DNA from: Gammaproteobacteria bacterium
GTDB taxonomy: Bacteria > Pseudomonadota > Gammaproteobacteria > Chromatiales > Chromatiaceae
DNA: 64,000 nucleotides
Direction of reading: 5' to 3'
Assembly: GCA_024227135.1 (NCBI GenBank)
Contig: JAAELC010000235.1
Span: 1-64,000, forward strand
The position numbers and the translations under genes were made by a program. Shown one piece after another: positions 27,807-36,637 of the stretch; position 1 is the stretch's first letter; each line of letters begins with the position of its first letter. Below the pieces are notes generated by a model. The model ran no database searches and was not told the origin of the DNA. It worked only from the letters and a program-made list of their open reading frames with translations.

Positions 27807-28979
27807 GTGCATCCAACCCCTACCAGCCGGGTTTTCAAGTACCATAGTTCCCACATTTTTCTAATGTTAATTGCACTGGTGCTGTCAGGCACCGGTGTCG
27901 CTCTCGCTGCGCCGGTACCCTCACCACCTTCAATCGCAGCCAGTGGCCATCTTTTGATCGATTTCGACAGCGGACGGGTACTTTCCGAAAAGAATGCGGA
28001 CCAGCGTCTCGAGCCTGCCAGCCTGACCAAGATCATGAGTGCTTACGTGGTGCTTAGAGAACTCAAGGAGGGGAACATCAGCCTCGCTGAACAGGTTGTG
28101 GTCAGTGAAAAAGCCTGGCGAACACCGGGATCACGGATGTTTATCGAAGTTGACACCCGAGTCTCCGTCGAGGATCTATTGAAGGGAATGATCATCCAAT
28201 CCGGGAATGATGCCAGTGTGGCGCTGGCCGAGCACATAGCGGGAAGCGAGTCGACCTTTGCCAATCTGATGAACGAACATGCCCATCGCCTGGGTATGGA
28301 CAGCACCCATTTCGTTAACAGCACCGGACTGCCCGACAAGGATCATTACACCACGGCCGGAGATATCGCCAAGGTGTCGGAAGCCACCATCAGAGAATTT
28401 CCCGAATACTATCCCTGGTATGCTGAGAAAGAGTTCACTTACAACAAAATCAAACAGCACAACAGAAACAAACTGCTGTGGCGTGACGACAGTATCGACG
28501 GCATTAAAACCGGCCACACGGAAGCAGCCGGATACTGCCTCGTCACTTCGGCTGCCAGAGAGGGAATGCGCCTGATCTCTGTGGTGATGGGTACCAGCAG
28601 CGAAAACGAACGGGCCAAACAGAGTCAGTCGCTGCTGAACTATGGTTTCCGCTTCTTCGAAACCCACCGACTCTACGCCGCCGGCGAAACCCTCAACCGG
28701 GGACGGGTCTGGAAAGGGGACAAGGAACAGCTGGCGATGGGTCTGGCCCAGGATCTGTACGTCACCATTCCCCGACGCCGATCAAAAGACCTTCGTGCAG
28801 AAATGAGCGTCGAGCCACATATCATGGCTCCAATCTCAAAAGGCCGGGAGCTGGGAAGGGTCACTATCGAATTGGATAGCGATGCTATTGCCAACGTACC
28901 ACTTGTAGCCCTTGAGCAGATCCACGAGGGTGGCATCCTCCGAGCCGTCACCGACAGTGTATTGCTCTGGTTCGAGTGA
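27807..28979 (+). CDS. dacA: D-alanyl-D-alanine carboxypeptidase (PBP5/6 type)
   Basis: The 390-residue protein has a signal peptide ending near ALAAP (about residue 35). The serine-type motifs are SLTK in EPASLTKIMSAYV, SGN in IIQSGNDASVALAEH and KTG in DGIKTGHTEAAGYCLV. A C-terminal beta domain and terminal amphipathic segment (VTDSVLLWFE) may dock to the inner membrane. It trims the terminal D-Ala of muropeptides. The start is GTG 27807 with AAGGA upstream. ybeD follows, as in E. coli. Confidence 0.96.
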   Translation: MHPTPTSRVFKYHSSHIFLMLIALVLSGTGVALAAPVPSPPSIAASGHLLIDFDSGRVLSEKNADQRLEPASLTKIMSAYVVLRELKEGNISLAEQVVVSEKAWRTPGSRMFIEVDTRVSVEDLLKGMIIQSGNDASVALAEHIAGSESTFANLMNEHAHRLGMDSTHFVNSTGLPDKDHYTTAGDIAKVSEATIREFPEYYPWYAEKEFTYNKIKQHNRNKLLWRDDSIDGIKTGHTEAAGYCLVTSAAREGMRLISVVMGTSSENERAKQSQSLLNYGFRFFETHRLYAAGETLNRGRVWKGDKEQLAMGLAQDLYVTIPRRRSKDLRAEMSVEPHIMAPISKGRELGRVTIELDSDAIANVPLVALEQIHEGGILRAVTDSVLLWFE

Positions 28980-29072
28980 GTCTAACTTGGAGATAGAAAC
29001 GCCCGGCATCGATCCAATCCACCGGACTGCAACCAGAAACCACCCGAGAATCGATCAGGAATCGTAAAACAT

Positions 29073-29339
29073 ATGGATGAATCGGATACGCTGATGAAGT
29101 TCCCTTGTGAGTTTGCTCTCAAGGCAATGGGGCTGGCCACCGGTGACTTCGATGCTCTGATTCTGGAAATTGTCTCCAGACACGTTGAAAATGTCGGGGA
29201 GGGCGCTGTCCATTGTCGGCCCAGCAGCAGTGGGAAATACCTGGCGGTGACCGTCACTTTCCAAGCCACGAGCAAAGTTCAACTCGATGCCATTTACCAG
29301 GAACTGACCGACCACGAACGAGTGCTGATGAGTCTGTGA
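29073..29339 (+). CDS. ybeD: DUF493/YbeD-family protein
   Basis: The 88-residue small alpha/beta protein has the YbeD pattern (LMKFPCEFALKAMG, SSSGKYLAVTVTFQATSKVQLDAIYQEL, ERVLMSL). Members resemble the regulatory domain of D-3-phosphoglycerate dehydrogenase. The conserved context dacA-ybeD is kept, but lipB-lipA, which often follow, are not here. Function not established. Confidence 0.9.
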   Translation: MDESDTLMKFPCEFALKAMGLATGDFDALILEIVSRHVENVGEGAVHCRPSSSGKYLAVTVTFQATSKVQLDAIYQELTDHERVLMSL

Positions 29340-29571
29340 TAGCTGTTGGCTCATGGTTTGACTCAACCAATAAACAAGCGAACAATAAGAATCCCGGGAG
29401 AACACAAAAAACCGGTAAAAAGCCTCAGTTGTGGAAACATACCAAGGATCGTGGAGCGAGGGACGAACACGGCGATTCGAAGTACTGGAGCCTCTACGCC
29501 CATAGCCCACGATACATGTTTGCAGGAACCGGCAATGCACACAACGTCAAAAACCATCTCAGGAGGAGTCT

Positions 29572-29934
29572 ATGTCGACCCAAGACCAATGCTGCACTAT
29601 CGTACCTTACTTTAAAATTTCCAGCGGAAACCTGGAAACGTTCAAAAGCCTGTGTGAGCAATTCGTGGAGAAAACATCCTCGGAGCCCAAATGTCTCTTT
29701 TATGGATTCAGTTTCAATGAGGACGTTGCCCATTGCCGGGAAGGCTATTCAGATGCCGAAGGTGTACTCAACCACCTGGAGAATGTGGGCGCCCTGCTGG
29801 GAGAGGCATTAAAAATTGCTGACCTTACACGCCTGGAGATACATGGACCTGAAGGGGAACTGGCGAAATTAAGGGAGCCTCTGGCCGAGTTGAACCCCAG
29901 TTTTTTCATTCTGGAGTATGGTTTTCGTCGCTGA
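29572..29934 (+). CDS. Putative antibiotic-biosynthesis-monooxygenase-like (dimeric alpha-beta barrel) protein
   Basis: The 120-residue protein begins after a strong RBS (AGGAGGAG). The pattern IVPYFKISSGNLETFKSLCEQFVEKTSSEPKCLFYGFSF, then GVLNHLENVGALLGEALKIADL and a final LNPSFFILEYGFRR, fits the ferredoxin-like ABM fold of small quinol monooxygenases or YgiN-like proteins. It stands alone downstream of ybeD. Substrate unknown. Confidence 0.75.
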   Translation: MSTQDQCCTIVPYFKISSGNLETFKSLCEQFVEKTSSEPKCLFYGFSFNEDVAHCREGYSDAEGVLNHLENVGALLGEALKIADLTRLEIHGPEGELAKLREPLAELNPSFFILEYGFRR

Positions 29935-30064
29935 CAGACCCGTCTACCCCCTGCAAGGGGGTAGTCCTGTATGAGGAGGCCTGCTTCATCAGCGGGCGAG
30001 CGGGAGCCCGGCACGGGATTAAGCCCGGCCAAAGCAGTTCCCAATCAGACTTCATACTCGACCG

Positions 30065-30367
30065 CTACTGCAGGGTTTCAGACTGCACGGGCTCGGCCTT
30101 GATATGCTTCTGCGCCTTCCAAAGGTCATGCCTCATCTGCTGAACCAGCCACTTTTTAGCACGGCCCACGTAAGCCCTCCCCAACCATTTTTCCAGTCGC
30201 ATGGCAATTTTCACAGAAATTGCGGATTGGCCGTTAAGTACCTGGCTCAATTCTGCCTTACTGACGCCTATCTGCCTGGCCACTTCACTGACAGTCAGGT
30301 CCCTGGTGGACAGAACGTCCTCACGCAACTCTTCACCGGGGTGCGGTGGGTTTAACATAGTGTTCAT
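30065..30367 (-). CDS. higA: HigA-family antitoxin (XRE DNA-binding protein)
   Basis: The 100-residue protein begins NPPHPGEELREDVL, the conserved HigA/VapI start. It is followed by a helix-turn-helix (TVSEVARQIGVSKAELSQVLNGQSAISVKIAMRLEKWLG). The RBS AGGAG precedes ATG 30367. In HigBA modules the toxin gene higB precedes higA and is repressed with it; no intact higB-length ORF lies upstream here. It may be an orphan or relic antitoxin. Confidence 0.9.
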   Translation of the reverse strand: MNTMLNPPHPGEELREDVLSTRDLTVSEVARQIGVSKAELSQVLNGQSAISVKIAMRLEKWLGRAYVGRAKKWLVQQMRHDLWKAQKHIKAEPVQSETLQ

Positions 30368-31281
30368 TATCAGTCTCCTGTGGACTTCAAGCCGATCCCG
30401 AACTACTTCCTTCGTTCGATCTTTTCGTTGGATTAAGCTTGCAAAAGAAAACGGTCCAACTCGCTTGTATCCTCAGCTACCCCCTGCAACGCATAACGCT
30501 CTTCACGTGACAAGTGGTCAAATCGCTCATTTTTCGATACTCATCCACAGAGAGATAGAGACACAGCAGCCCCGGTTTATTTCATCCCCCTTCAGGGATC
30601 AAACCAGGGCAACACCCTCTGCACTTCAACGGATGTCTCAGCTCCGACTGCAAAGTGGAACTGAAAAAACTTTATGAGCTATAGTTATTTGCGGCATGGT
30701 TGCCGCGTTTTTGTGAATAATCCACGTATAACAATCTCTCCTATTTTCTAGCATAATTACATGACCCAGATCAATTTGACAACACATTTATCCGTTTTTT
30801 TCAAAGATCGAGAATTACCGCACGACCCTGGCGGATCGTCAAAGAGCATTCGAGGAATGACCAACGTCGCTTCAATCTGACAACGACATTCCCGGATAGT
30901 TGTTGTTGTGTTCATGACGAGGCACCCATACCAGGTGCTGCCAGGGGCCTGACAGCGATGACTGTACCACCGGATAAACACTGGAGGGCGCCCCGGAAAT
31001 GGATCGCAGCCCATGACAGGAAAATACCCAGTCTCTCCATGTTGCCTCGAGTTGACGCCGTATCCATCCTCAGGATTTTAGGGAGTTACCTTTGTAAGGG
31101 CATAAAGTTCGGAATCCAGAAGACGACTGCCTCTCCCTCAAAAACCGTCAGTGGGTTGCCGTAATCTACCACCGCCGGTCCAACGACAAACCCCCTTTAA
31201 TTCAGCTAGTATAGTTTAGACTGACCACAGGATAGGGATGCGCTCGATGTCATCGGCCGCACAATCAAAGGGGCACTGTCG
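30368..31281. other. Gene-poor region between higA and the sensor kinase
   Basis: The 914 bp contain no convincing intact gene on either strand. On the minus strand, 30433-30540 shows coding-like sequence without a start (see the next entry). The remainder is interrupted by stops in all frames and may be degenerate sequence. The kinase promoter should lie near 31190-31260. Confidence 0.5.
30433..30540 (-). pseudogene. Possible gene relic upstream of higA
   Basis: Reading the minus strand, an open frame of about 35 codons ends at TAA 30433 and contains NERFDHLSREERYALQ followed by GVAEDTSELDRFLLQA. This looks like the C-terminus of a small protein. It has no start codon, and a TGA (30541-30543) cuts it from upstream sequence that is open in another frame. 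I do not recognise the family; a decayed toxin gene is possible but not demonstrated. Confidence 0.25.
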
Positions 31282-34014
31282 ATGCAAACCCGGCCAGTTG
31301 GGAGAAACCTGACCATAGGAATTGCATTCAGTGTTTTACTGTTGGCAGGACTGTCCGTTGGTTCATTTCTACTGACTGAAAAAATGATCCGGGAAAACAC
31401 TGCCGGCACCTCCCTGGTAAACGTCAGCGGTCACCAGCGGTTACTTTCCCGACATATCGCTGAATTGGCCCGGCAGATACTGACCACCCGGCAAACAGGG
31501 AACGATGAAATCCTCCGCGGGAATCTTTCCACTGCCATCGACTTGATGGAGCAAGCTCATAGCGCCGTCGTTTCCGGAGACCCGAAGTTTAACGTCCCTG
31601 TAGCAATGTCCGGTGAAGTCAGGACCCTGTATTTCGGACCGGACGGGGTTCTTGATCGCGATCTGAATGCCTACATTTCCCACGCCAGATCCTTTCTCCA
31701 CGCTGATCGCGATACCCTCGTCCCGGACAACGCGGATTACCTCTATATCACGGGAGTCTCCGCTGACAAATTACTCAATGCACTCGATACCGCAGCCCGC
31801 CGGTACCAGAATGAAAGTGACCAGCGAAGTATGGTTCTAAGCAGGATCCATTTTTTTACTCTGATCTCAACACTGCTGCTACTGCTGTTTCTCGGGCCAG
31901 GTATTTTCCACCCGATGATCAGACGAATCCGCAGAGAATTCGATGAGCGTCAACTCGTTGAAGATGAGCTGCGCGAGAAAGCCGCGCTGATTGAACTTCT
32001 GCATCGAACCGCCACCCAATCGAACCAGGCAACTGAACCCGACGAGGCGACTCGGACCTGTATTCACGCGTTGTGCAAGTACAAAAACTGGCCCCTTGGA
32101 CATGCCTACATTCTGGATCCGGATTCACAGAACAGATTGTTACCGACCAACATCTGGTATGCCGAAGACACCTCCCGGTTCAAAGTTTTTCAGGACATGA
32201 CAAAAAAAACGACATTTGAACCGGGAGTTGGCCTGCCTGGCCGGGTGCTGGCTTCCCGCCAGCCAGCCTGGATAGTGGATGTAACCAAAGATCGTAATTT
32301 TCCACGGGCACGTGGGGTGGAAGGTATCGATATCAAGGGGGCGTTCGCACTACCTGTCCTGATCAGCTCCAAGGTAGTTGCTGTCCTGGAGTTTTTTTCC
32401 AGCGAAGCAGAAGAACCGGACCAGGCATTGTTGAGAACACTGATCCATGTCGGTACCCAGCTGGGGAGTGCCATAGAGCGGCTGCAAACAGCCGATGCAC
32501 TACGACACAGTGAGCGCCGTAAAAGCCGAATACTGGAATCCTCACTCGATGCCATCGTGACCATTGACAGAAACGGACGGGTAATCGAGTTCAATCCCGC
32601 GGCGGAAAGTATTTTCAAGTATCGCAACGAAGAGGTAACCGGTAAGAATATTGCTGACCTGATCATTCCCGATCAGTTTCGTGAGAAACATCAGAAAGGA
32701 ATTCAGAACTACCTTGCAAGCGGACGCCCCAGGTTGATGGGACGTCGAATCGAACTCACCGCAGTTAGATCAGACCACAGCGAATTTCCAATCGAACTGT
32801 CGATCACCACCATCGATACGGGGGATGACCTGGTGTTTACGGCTTTTCTTCGGGACATTACAAAACGTAAAACAGCTGAAACCGAACTGCGCCGGAGTGA
32901 GGAACGCTACGCGATGGCTATCGAAGCAGGGAGAGTCGGCGTGTGGGACCTTGATATGAACACGGGGGAAATGTATCTGGCACCACAGTTAAAAAGACTC
33001 CTGGGCTATGGCATTTCCGATATAGATGACTCAATAGCCGGCTGGGCCGGGGTTGTCCACCCGGAAGACTTCCAGCCGATTTCCCGCAAACTGTCAAACT
33101 GCTGGAAGGGGTGGGAGCAGGACTTTCTCGTGGAACATCGCATACTGCACAGAGATGGCAGTACCCGGTGGTTTCTATTACGCGGTACTCTCTCTATCGA
33201 TTCTGATGGAAAACCTCTGCGTATCACAGGCACCGAAACCGACATTACCGAAAGAGTCCATGCCGAGGAGAACAGCAGGAAACATCGTGCGCTTCTGGCA
33301 CACGCACGACGGGTGAGTACCTTGGGGGAGATGGCTACAGGATTGGCTCACGAACTCAACCAACCCCTGACAGCGGCCACCACCTATCTGGGTGGAGCAC
33401 TGCGACAGCTGCGCAGCCGGGAGCAAGTAACAGTAGAGACTGTCGAAGCGATCGACAGGGCCCTCAAACAGACATTGAGGGCAGGCGATATCATTCGCTG
33501 GCTACGCAGTTTCGTTAGAAAAGAGAAGGCGGATCTCTCCGCTGTGGATGTTCAAGAAGCGCTGAGCATGGTACTTGGTCTGGCGCAGGCTAGAATACGC
33601 AAGAGTGGTATTCGCGTCGACCTAAGAATGGAACATGCTTTACCCCGGGTCCTGGCTGAACCGATCCAGGTTGAGCAACTACTGCTCAACCTCATCTGGA
33701 ATGCAGCGGATGCCATCGAAGCAAGCACACTCTCCGACCAGGTCATTCGTATCCATGCCCGGAAACACGATGAGCTTCACATAAAAGTTACCATAGCCAA
33801 TACGGGTCCGGTTATCGAGAAGGAACAACTGACACGGATTTTTGACCCTTTTTTCACGACCAAGTCCGAAGGCATGGGACTGGGCCTGTCAATTTGCCGA
33901 TCAATTGTGGAGAACCTCCAGGGCAGGCTGTGGGCCGAATCGGATGAGGCAACTGGAACTGCCTTCAAGTTCACTTTACCTAACTCCAGGGAGCCCCCCC
34001 ATGCAGAGCCGTGA
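31282..34014 (+). CDS. FixL-type hybrid-input sensor histidine kinase (PilJ-like, GAF, PAS, PAS, HisKA, HATPase)
   Basis: The 910-residue membrane kinase has TM1 at about 8-27 and a periplasmic PilJ/NarX-like N-terminal domain (VNVSGHQRLLSRHIAELARQ). TM2 is at about 189-210 and is followed by a GAF domain (about 240-400). PAS1 (about 415-535) contains REKHQKGIQNYLASG; its His 470 aligns with the proximal haem His of FixL, but generic PAS domains also carry a His here. PAS2/PAC (about 540-660) precedes the H-box GLAHELNQPLTAATTYLGG (His 690), then N, G1 (DPFFTTKSEGMGLGLSIC) and G2. It overlaps its FixJ-like partner by 14 nt. Confidence 0.92.
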   Translation: MQTRPVGRNLTIGIAFSVLLLAGLSVGSFLLTEKMIRENTAGTSLVNVSGHQRLLSRHIAELARQILTTRQTGNDEILRGNLSTAIDLMEQAHSAVVSGDPKFNVPVAMSGEVRTLYFGPDGVLDRDLNAYISHARSFLHADRDTLVPDNADYLYITGVSADKLLNALDTAARRYQNESDQRSMVLSRIHFFTLISTLLLLLFLGPGIFHPMIRRIRREFDERQLVEDELREKAALIELLHRTATQSNQATEPDEATRTCIHALCKYKNWPLGHAYILDPDSQNRLLPTNIWYAEDTSRFKVFQDMTKKTTFEPGVGLPGRVLASRQPAWIVDVTKDRNFPRARGVEGIDIKGAFALPVLISSKVVAVLEFFSSEAEEPDQALLRTLIHVGTQLGSAIERLQTADALRHSERRKSRILESSLDAIVTIDRNGRVIEFNPAAESIFKYRNEEVTGKNIADLIIPDQFREKHQKGIQNYLASGRPRLMGRRIELTAVRSDHSEFPIELSITTIDTGDDLVFTAFLRDITKRKTAETELRRSEERYAMAIEAGRVGVWDLDMNTGEMYLAPQLKRLLGYGISDIDDSIAGWAGVVHPEDFQPISRKLSNCWKGWEQDFLVEHRILHRDGSTRWFLLRGTLSIDSDGKPLRITGTETDITERVHAEENSRKHRALLAHARRVSTLGEMATGLAHELNQPLTAATTYLGGALRQLRSREQVTVETVEAIDRALKQTLRAGDIIRWLRSFVRKEKADLSAVDVQEALSMVLGLAQARIRKSGIRVDLRMEHALPRVLAEPIQVEQLLLNLIWNAADAIEASTLSDQVIRIHARKHDELHIKVTIANTGPVIEKEQLTRIFDPFFTTKSEGMGLGLSICRSIVENLQGRLWAESDEATGTAFKFTLPNSREPPHAEP

Positions 34015-34621
34015 ACTCATTGTCTATATCGTTGATGATGACCCTGCTGTTCGTGATGCCTTGTGCTGGTTGATGAAGACCGTCAGCCTCCCCACCAGAG
34101 CCTTTGATTGTGCCGATATCTGTATCGATTCATTGCAGGAAGAACCAGCAGGCTGCCTGATCACCGATGTGAGGATGCCGGGAATGAGCGGTCTGGATCT
34201 GCAACGGAACCTGTATCACAAGTACCCTGATTTTCCAGTGATCGTCATCACCGGACACGGAGATATCGATATGGCCGTGAGGGCAATGAAAGCAGGAGCT
34301 TTCGATTTTATCCAAAAACCCTTCAATGATCAGGAGCTGGTGGACTGTGTACACAAGGCAATCGAAAAAGGCGCCGTTGCTGATCAACGGAAACAGGAAA
34401 GCAACCGGACCAGAAGACTTATTGGCTGTCTGACTGATAGAGAGCAACAAGTACTTCACCTGATAGTTGGTGGGAACATGAACAAACAGATCGCCGCAAC
34501 ACTCTGTGTCAGCGAAAAAACCGTAGAAGTTCACCGTTCCCGGGTAATGAAGAAACTGGAAGCGCGATCGGTTGCCGAACTGGTCAGGGCCGTTCTCATA
34601 GCAGAACGCTTCCTGGAGTAG
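34001..34621 (+). CDS. FixJ-type response regulator (REC + LuxR HTH)
   Basis: The protein has 206 residues. The receiver domain has YIVDDDPAVRDAL, phospho-acceptor ITDVRMPGMSGLDLQ, VIVITGHGDIDMAVRAMKAGAFDFIQKPF, and a LuxR-type DNA-binding domain (LTDREQQVLHLIVGGNMNKQIAATLCVSEKTVEVHRSRVMKKL). ATG 34001 lies within the 3' end of the kinase gene; the frame continues upstream only as a shadow. It forms a two-component pair with the upstream kinase. Target genes are not evident; no fix/nif or denitrification genes are nearby. Confidence 0.93.
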   Translation: MQSRELIVYIVDDDPAVRDALCWLMKTVSLPTRAFDCADICIDSLQEEPAGCLITDVRMPGMSGLDLQRNLYHKYPDFPVIVITGHGDIDMAVRAMKAGAFDFIQKPFNDQELVDCVHKAIEKGAVADQRKQESNRTRRLIGCLTDREQQVLHLIVGGNMNKQIAATLCVSEKTVEVHRSRVMKKLEARSVAELVRAVLIAERFLE

Positions 34622-34835
34622 CCTGAGTCTTTTCCCGCGCTCGGCGTTGTATTGCGAAGCAGTTGAGATTCCCTGTGTATAACCGCCTGACCAAAATGCT
34701 TTCGACTTTCATCCAAAGAGTGTAGCGCAGCAATTTTTTGTAGTTTGAACCAGGACATCTGACAGTTTTCTTTTCACTTCCTGAATAGAGACCCAGCCAC
34801 TTCTCTCTTCGGACCGAGGAGAAAATGAATTATCC

Positions 34836-35250
34836 AGTCTTTCTGGTCTTCTGGCCCAGGTTACTCGACGCGTCCCTGCGCCTCACCCTGAAGGGCTGGG
34901 GTGAAAATCTGTTCCAAACTGGTATCTGCTCACCCCCCGGAGACTACCCCCCATGGGTGGTCTGTGGAGGGAGTGTCTGTGGCAGGGATGCCAAAGCCAA
35001 GTCTGCAGGGAGGTATTCACGACGTCTTCCGGAACAGATCATCCATGGGGCGTGCGTAGATACCCAGACAGATTTTTACGCGTTGTGGAAAAGGTTACAA
35101 ACGACGCTAGCGTGGCTATGCGCCCTTTTCTATGCCTGGAATCGGGGCTATCCCGGCGCCACGCTTTCCCTGCTTGGCTTGGGCACCGGTCTTGGACATC
35201 CTGTGCAACTCCTGGATACCTGCTTTTTTCTGTGGCTCACAGCAAGCGTT
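34836..35250 (+). repeat. Dispersed repeat family B, copy 1 (interrupted by repeat A)
   Basis: The left part (about 34836-34918) contains CTCACCCTGAAGGGCTG then GTGAAAATCTGTTCCA. The right part resumes at about 35068 with ACAGATTTTT, GCGTTGTGGAAAAGGTTAC, a CCACGCTTTCCCTGCTTGGC stretch and CTCCTGGATACCTGCTTTTTTC. The same order is continuous in copy 2 (35876-36300). The 149 bp between the halves is repeat A copy 2. Confidence 0.75.
34919..35067 (+). repeat. Dispersed repeat family A, copy 2 (nested in repeat B)
   Basis: This copy is 149 bp. The left terminus CTGGTATCTGCTCACCCCCC and the inverted right terminus (CTGGGTATCTACGCACGCCC when reverse-complemented) form an imperfect terminal inverted repeat. 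The hairpin reads GTGGCAGGGATGCCAAAG, with the loop and inner stem intact but one outer mismatch. It is downstream of the FixJ-like gene, in sense orientation. Confidence 0.85.
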
Positions 35251-35660
35251 GGGCATTGGATTCCCCTGATAAAATTAGGGAAGTCCCCAATATTCAATAG
35301 TACCCTGTATCTTTTAAACTGGTGACCGTCAGGAATTCGCAGTGTTTTTCATAACAAGTTGAGCGGACAGTTGACGCGGGCGCGTTGAAGTACATGACCC
35401 GGGAACATCTGAAAAACGTCTCAAGCGCCGGTGTTCGAACCACTTTGGCACCAGTTGCTTTAGTCGGTGCTGCCCCGATGGCCCGAGTACTCAGGATATA
35501 ACAACATTAGGGGTACTGGGATCGATAGTGGCGACGGGGGAAACCAAACCCCGCTACCCCCCATTAGTCCGCTGGTAAATAGTCCAGTCATGATGTCGTT
35601 ACAAAACCCAGGCAGTCAGAAACTGTTGGACAATAATCATTAGATCGAGAGGATAACCGA

Positions 35661-35774
35661 ATGAATAGAGCAATGCAGACCCTTGGAAACACCTGTACGT
35701 ACTGTGCTATCGCGGGGTTTACCGCACTTGGCATCGTCAGTGCCGCCACGCTGATCTGGGCACTGCAGGTTTAG
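35661..35774 (+). CDS. Small single-pass membrane protein (37 residues)
   Basis: ATG 35661 follows GAGAGGATAACC, a good RBS with 8-9 nt spacing. The peptide has a short polar head with a CxxC (NTCTYC) and one hydrophobic helix (AIAGFTALGIVSAATLIWAL), ending LQV. A hairpin follows the stop (35784-35820). It is too short for routine calling; I do not recognise a family. It stands alone in a repeat-rich region between the FixLJ pair and a GGDEF-EAL gene. Confidence 0.5.
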   Translation: MNRAMQTLGNTCTYCAIAGFTALGIVSAATLIWALQV

Positions 35775-35783
35775 CCTCCCCTG

Positions 35784-35820
35784 CCGGAAGCTTGTTGACA
35801 AGGTATTCACAGGCTTCCGG
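35784..35820 (+). terminator. Hairpin after the small membrane protein
   Basis: CCGGAAGC (35784-35791) pairs with GCTTCCGG (35813-35820) around a 21-nt loop, 9 nt past the stop. There is no T-run, so this is at best a weak or factor-dependent terminator. Confidence 0.35.
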
Positions 35821-35875
35821 AATCCTGTCAATTCAATACCGATGTAAGGGCCGCAGAAAAAAATACCTATCTAAT

Positions 35876-36300
35876 CTTGCTGGTCTTTTGTTCCAGGTTA
35901 TTCAGCCCATCCGTGAGCCTCACCCTGAAGGGCTGACGTGAAAATCTGTTCCAGACAGATTTTTATTCGGCGCGTCCTTGCGCCTTACCCTGAAGGGCTG
36001 ACGTGAAAATCTGTTCCAGACAGATTTTTCCGCGTTGTGGAAAAGGTTACATGGAACGGCTATGCACCCTTTTTGCATCCTCGCTTCGTAAACGGTGCTT
36101 CCATGCACCACTTTTCACGCATTGAATCTGGAGCAACCCGGCGCTACGCTTTCCCTGCTTCGCTTGGGAACCGGTCCTGGGCGTCCTGCCCAGGCCATTC
36201 ACTGCTGCGCAGTTCATCCTGTGCAATTTCTGGATACTTATTTTTTGCCGCGGCCCCTGGATACCCCCACTCAACAGGTGTTTGGAGAAAACTGCTATCC
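35876..36300 (+). repeat. Dispersed repeat family B, copy 2
   Basis: This is the uninterrupted relative of 34836-35250. It shares CTCACCCTGAAGGGCTGACG, GTGAAAATCTGTTCCAGACAG, GCGTTGTGGAAAAGGTTAC, the GCTTTCCCTGCTTCGCTTGG stretch, and CTGGATACTTATTTTTTGC. Its first part is tandemly duplicated with a 65-bp period (35918-36030). It carries no believable gene. Confidence 0.75.
35918..36030 (+). repeat. 65-bp tandem duplication with two terminator-like hairpins
   Basis: ACCCTGAAGGGCTGACGTG occurs at 35922 and again at 35987. Each unit contains AAAATCTGT-TCCAG-ACAGATTTT followed by T (stems at 35941-35963 and 36006-36028). This is a 9-bp symmetrical stem with A- and T-tracts that could terminate transcription from either direction. 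Confidence 0.75.
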
Positions 36301-36637
36301 AGCGCCTGATTCCGAGAAAAAGTCACTGGCAATCTTTAAAGTTACCGTCCAATCAGTCGTTATACAGGGTAATTGCCATTCCAGAAGCGACAGATTCTGG
36401 TACGAATTTTGTACCGGTATACGGCATTTCAGGTACGTCTGCAGCCGCAAACAAGATTTAGATGCGTAGGAAAATACCTTAAGCAGAATACCGAGATTGA
36501 TCGCCATGAATGATACAACACCCACATCCCAAGCTACTTTTTTCCAGCAGAAAAAACCCGAAGGCAATACATCTAACCCATTCGCTGAATGAAGCCTCTG
36601 ACAAAAAGCATCTAACTGGTCAAGGAATTATCTCATC

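Noticed and set aside
30757-31014. 85-residue minus-strand ORF upstream of the sensor kinase
   Set aside because: Cys/Pro/Arg-rich random-looking translation without RBS.
34825-35325. 166-residue ORF after the FixJ-like gene
   Set aside because: It spans repeat B and the nested repeat A and has no protein-like conservation.
36095-36469. ORF in repeat B copy 2
   Set aside because: Repeat-derived low-quality frame with no start context.
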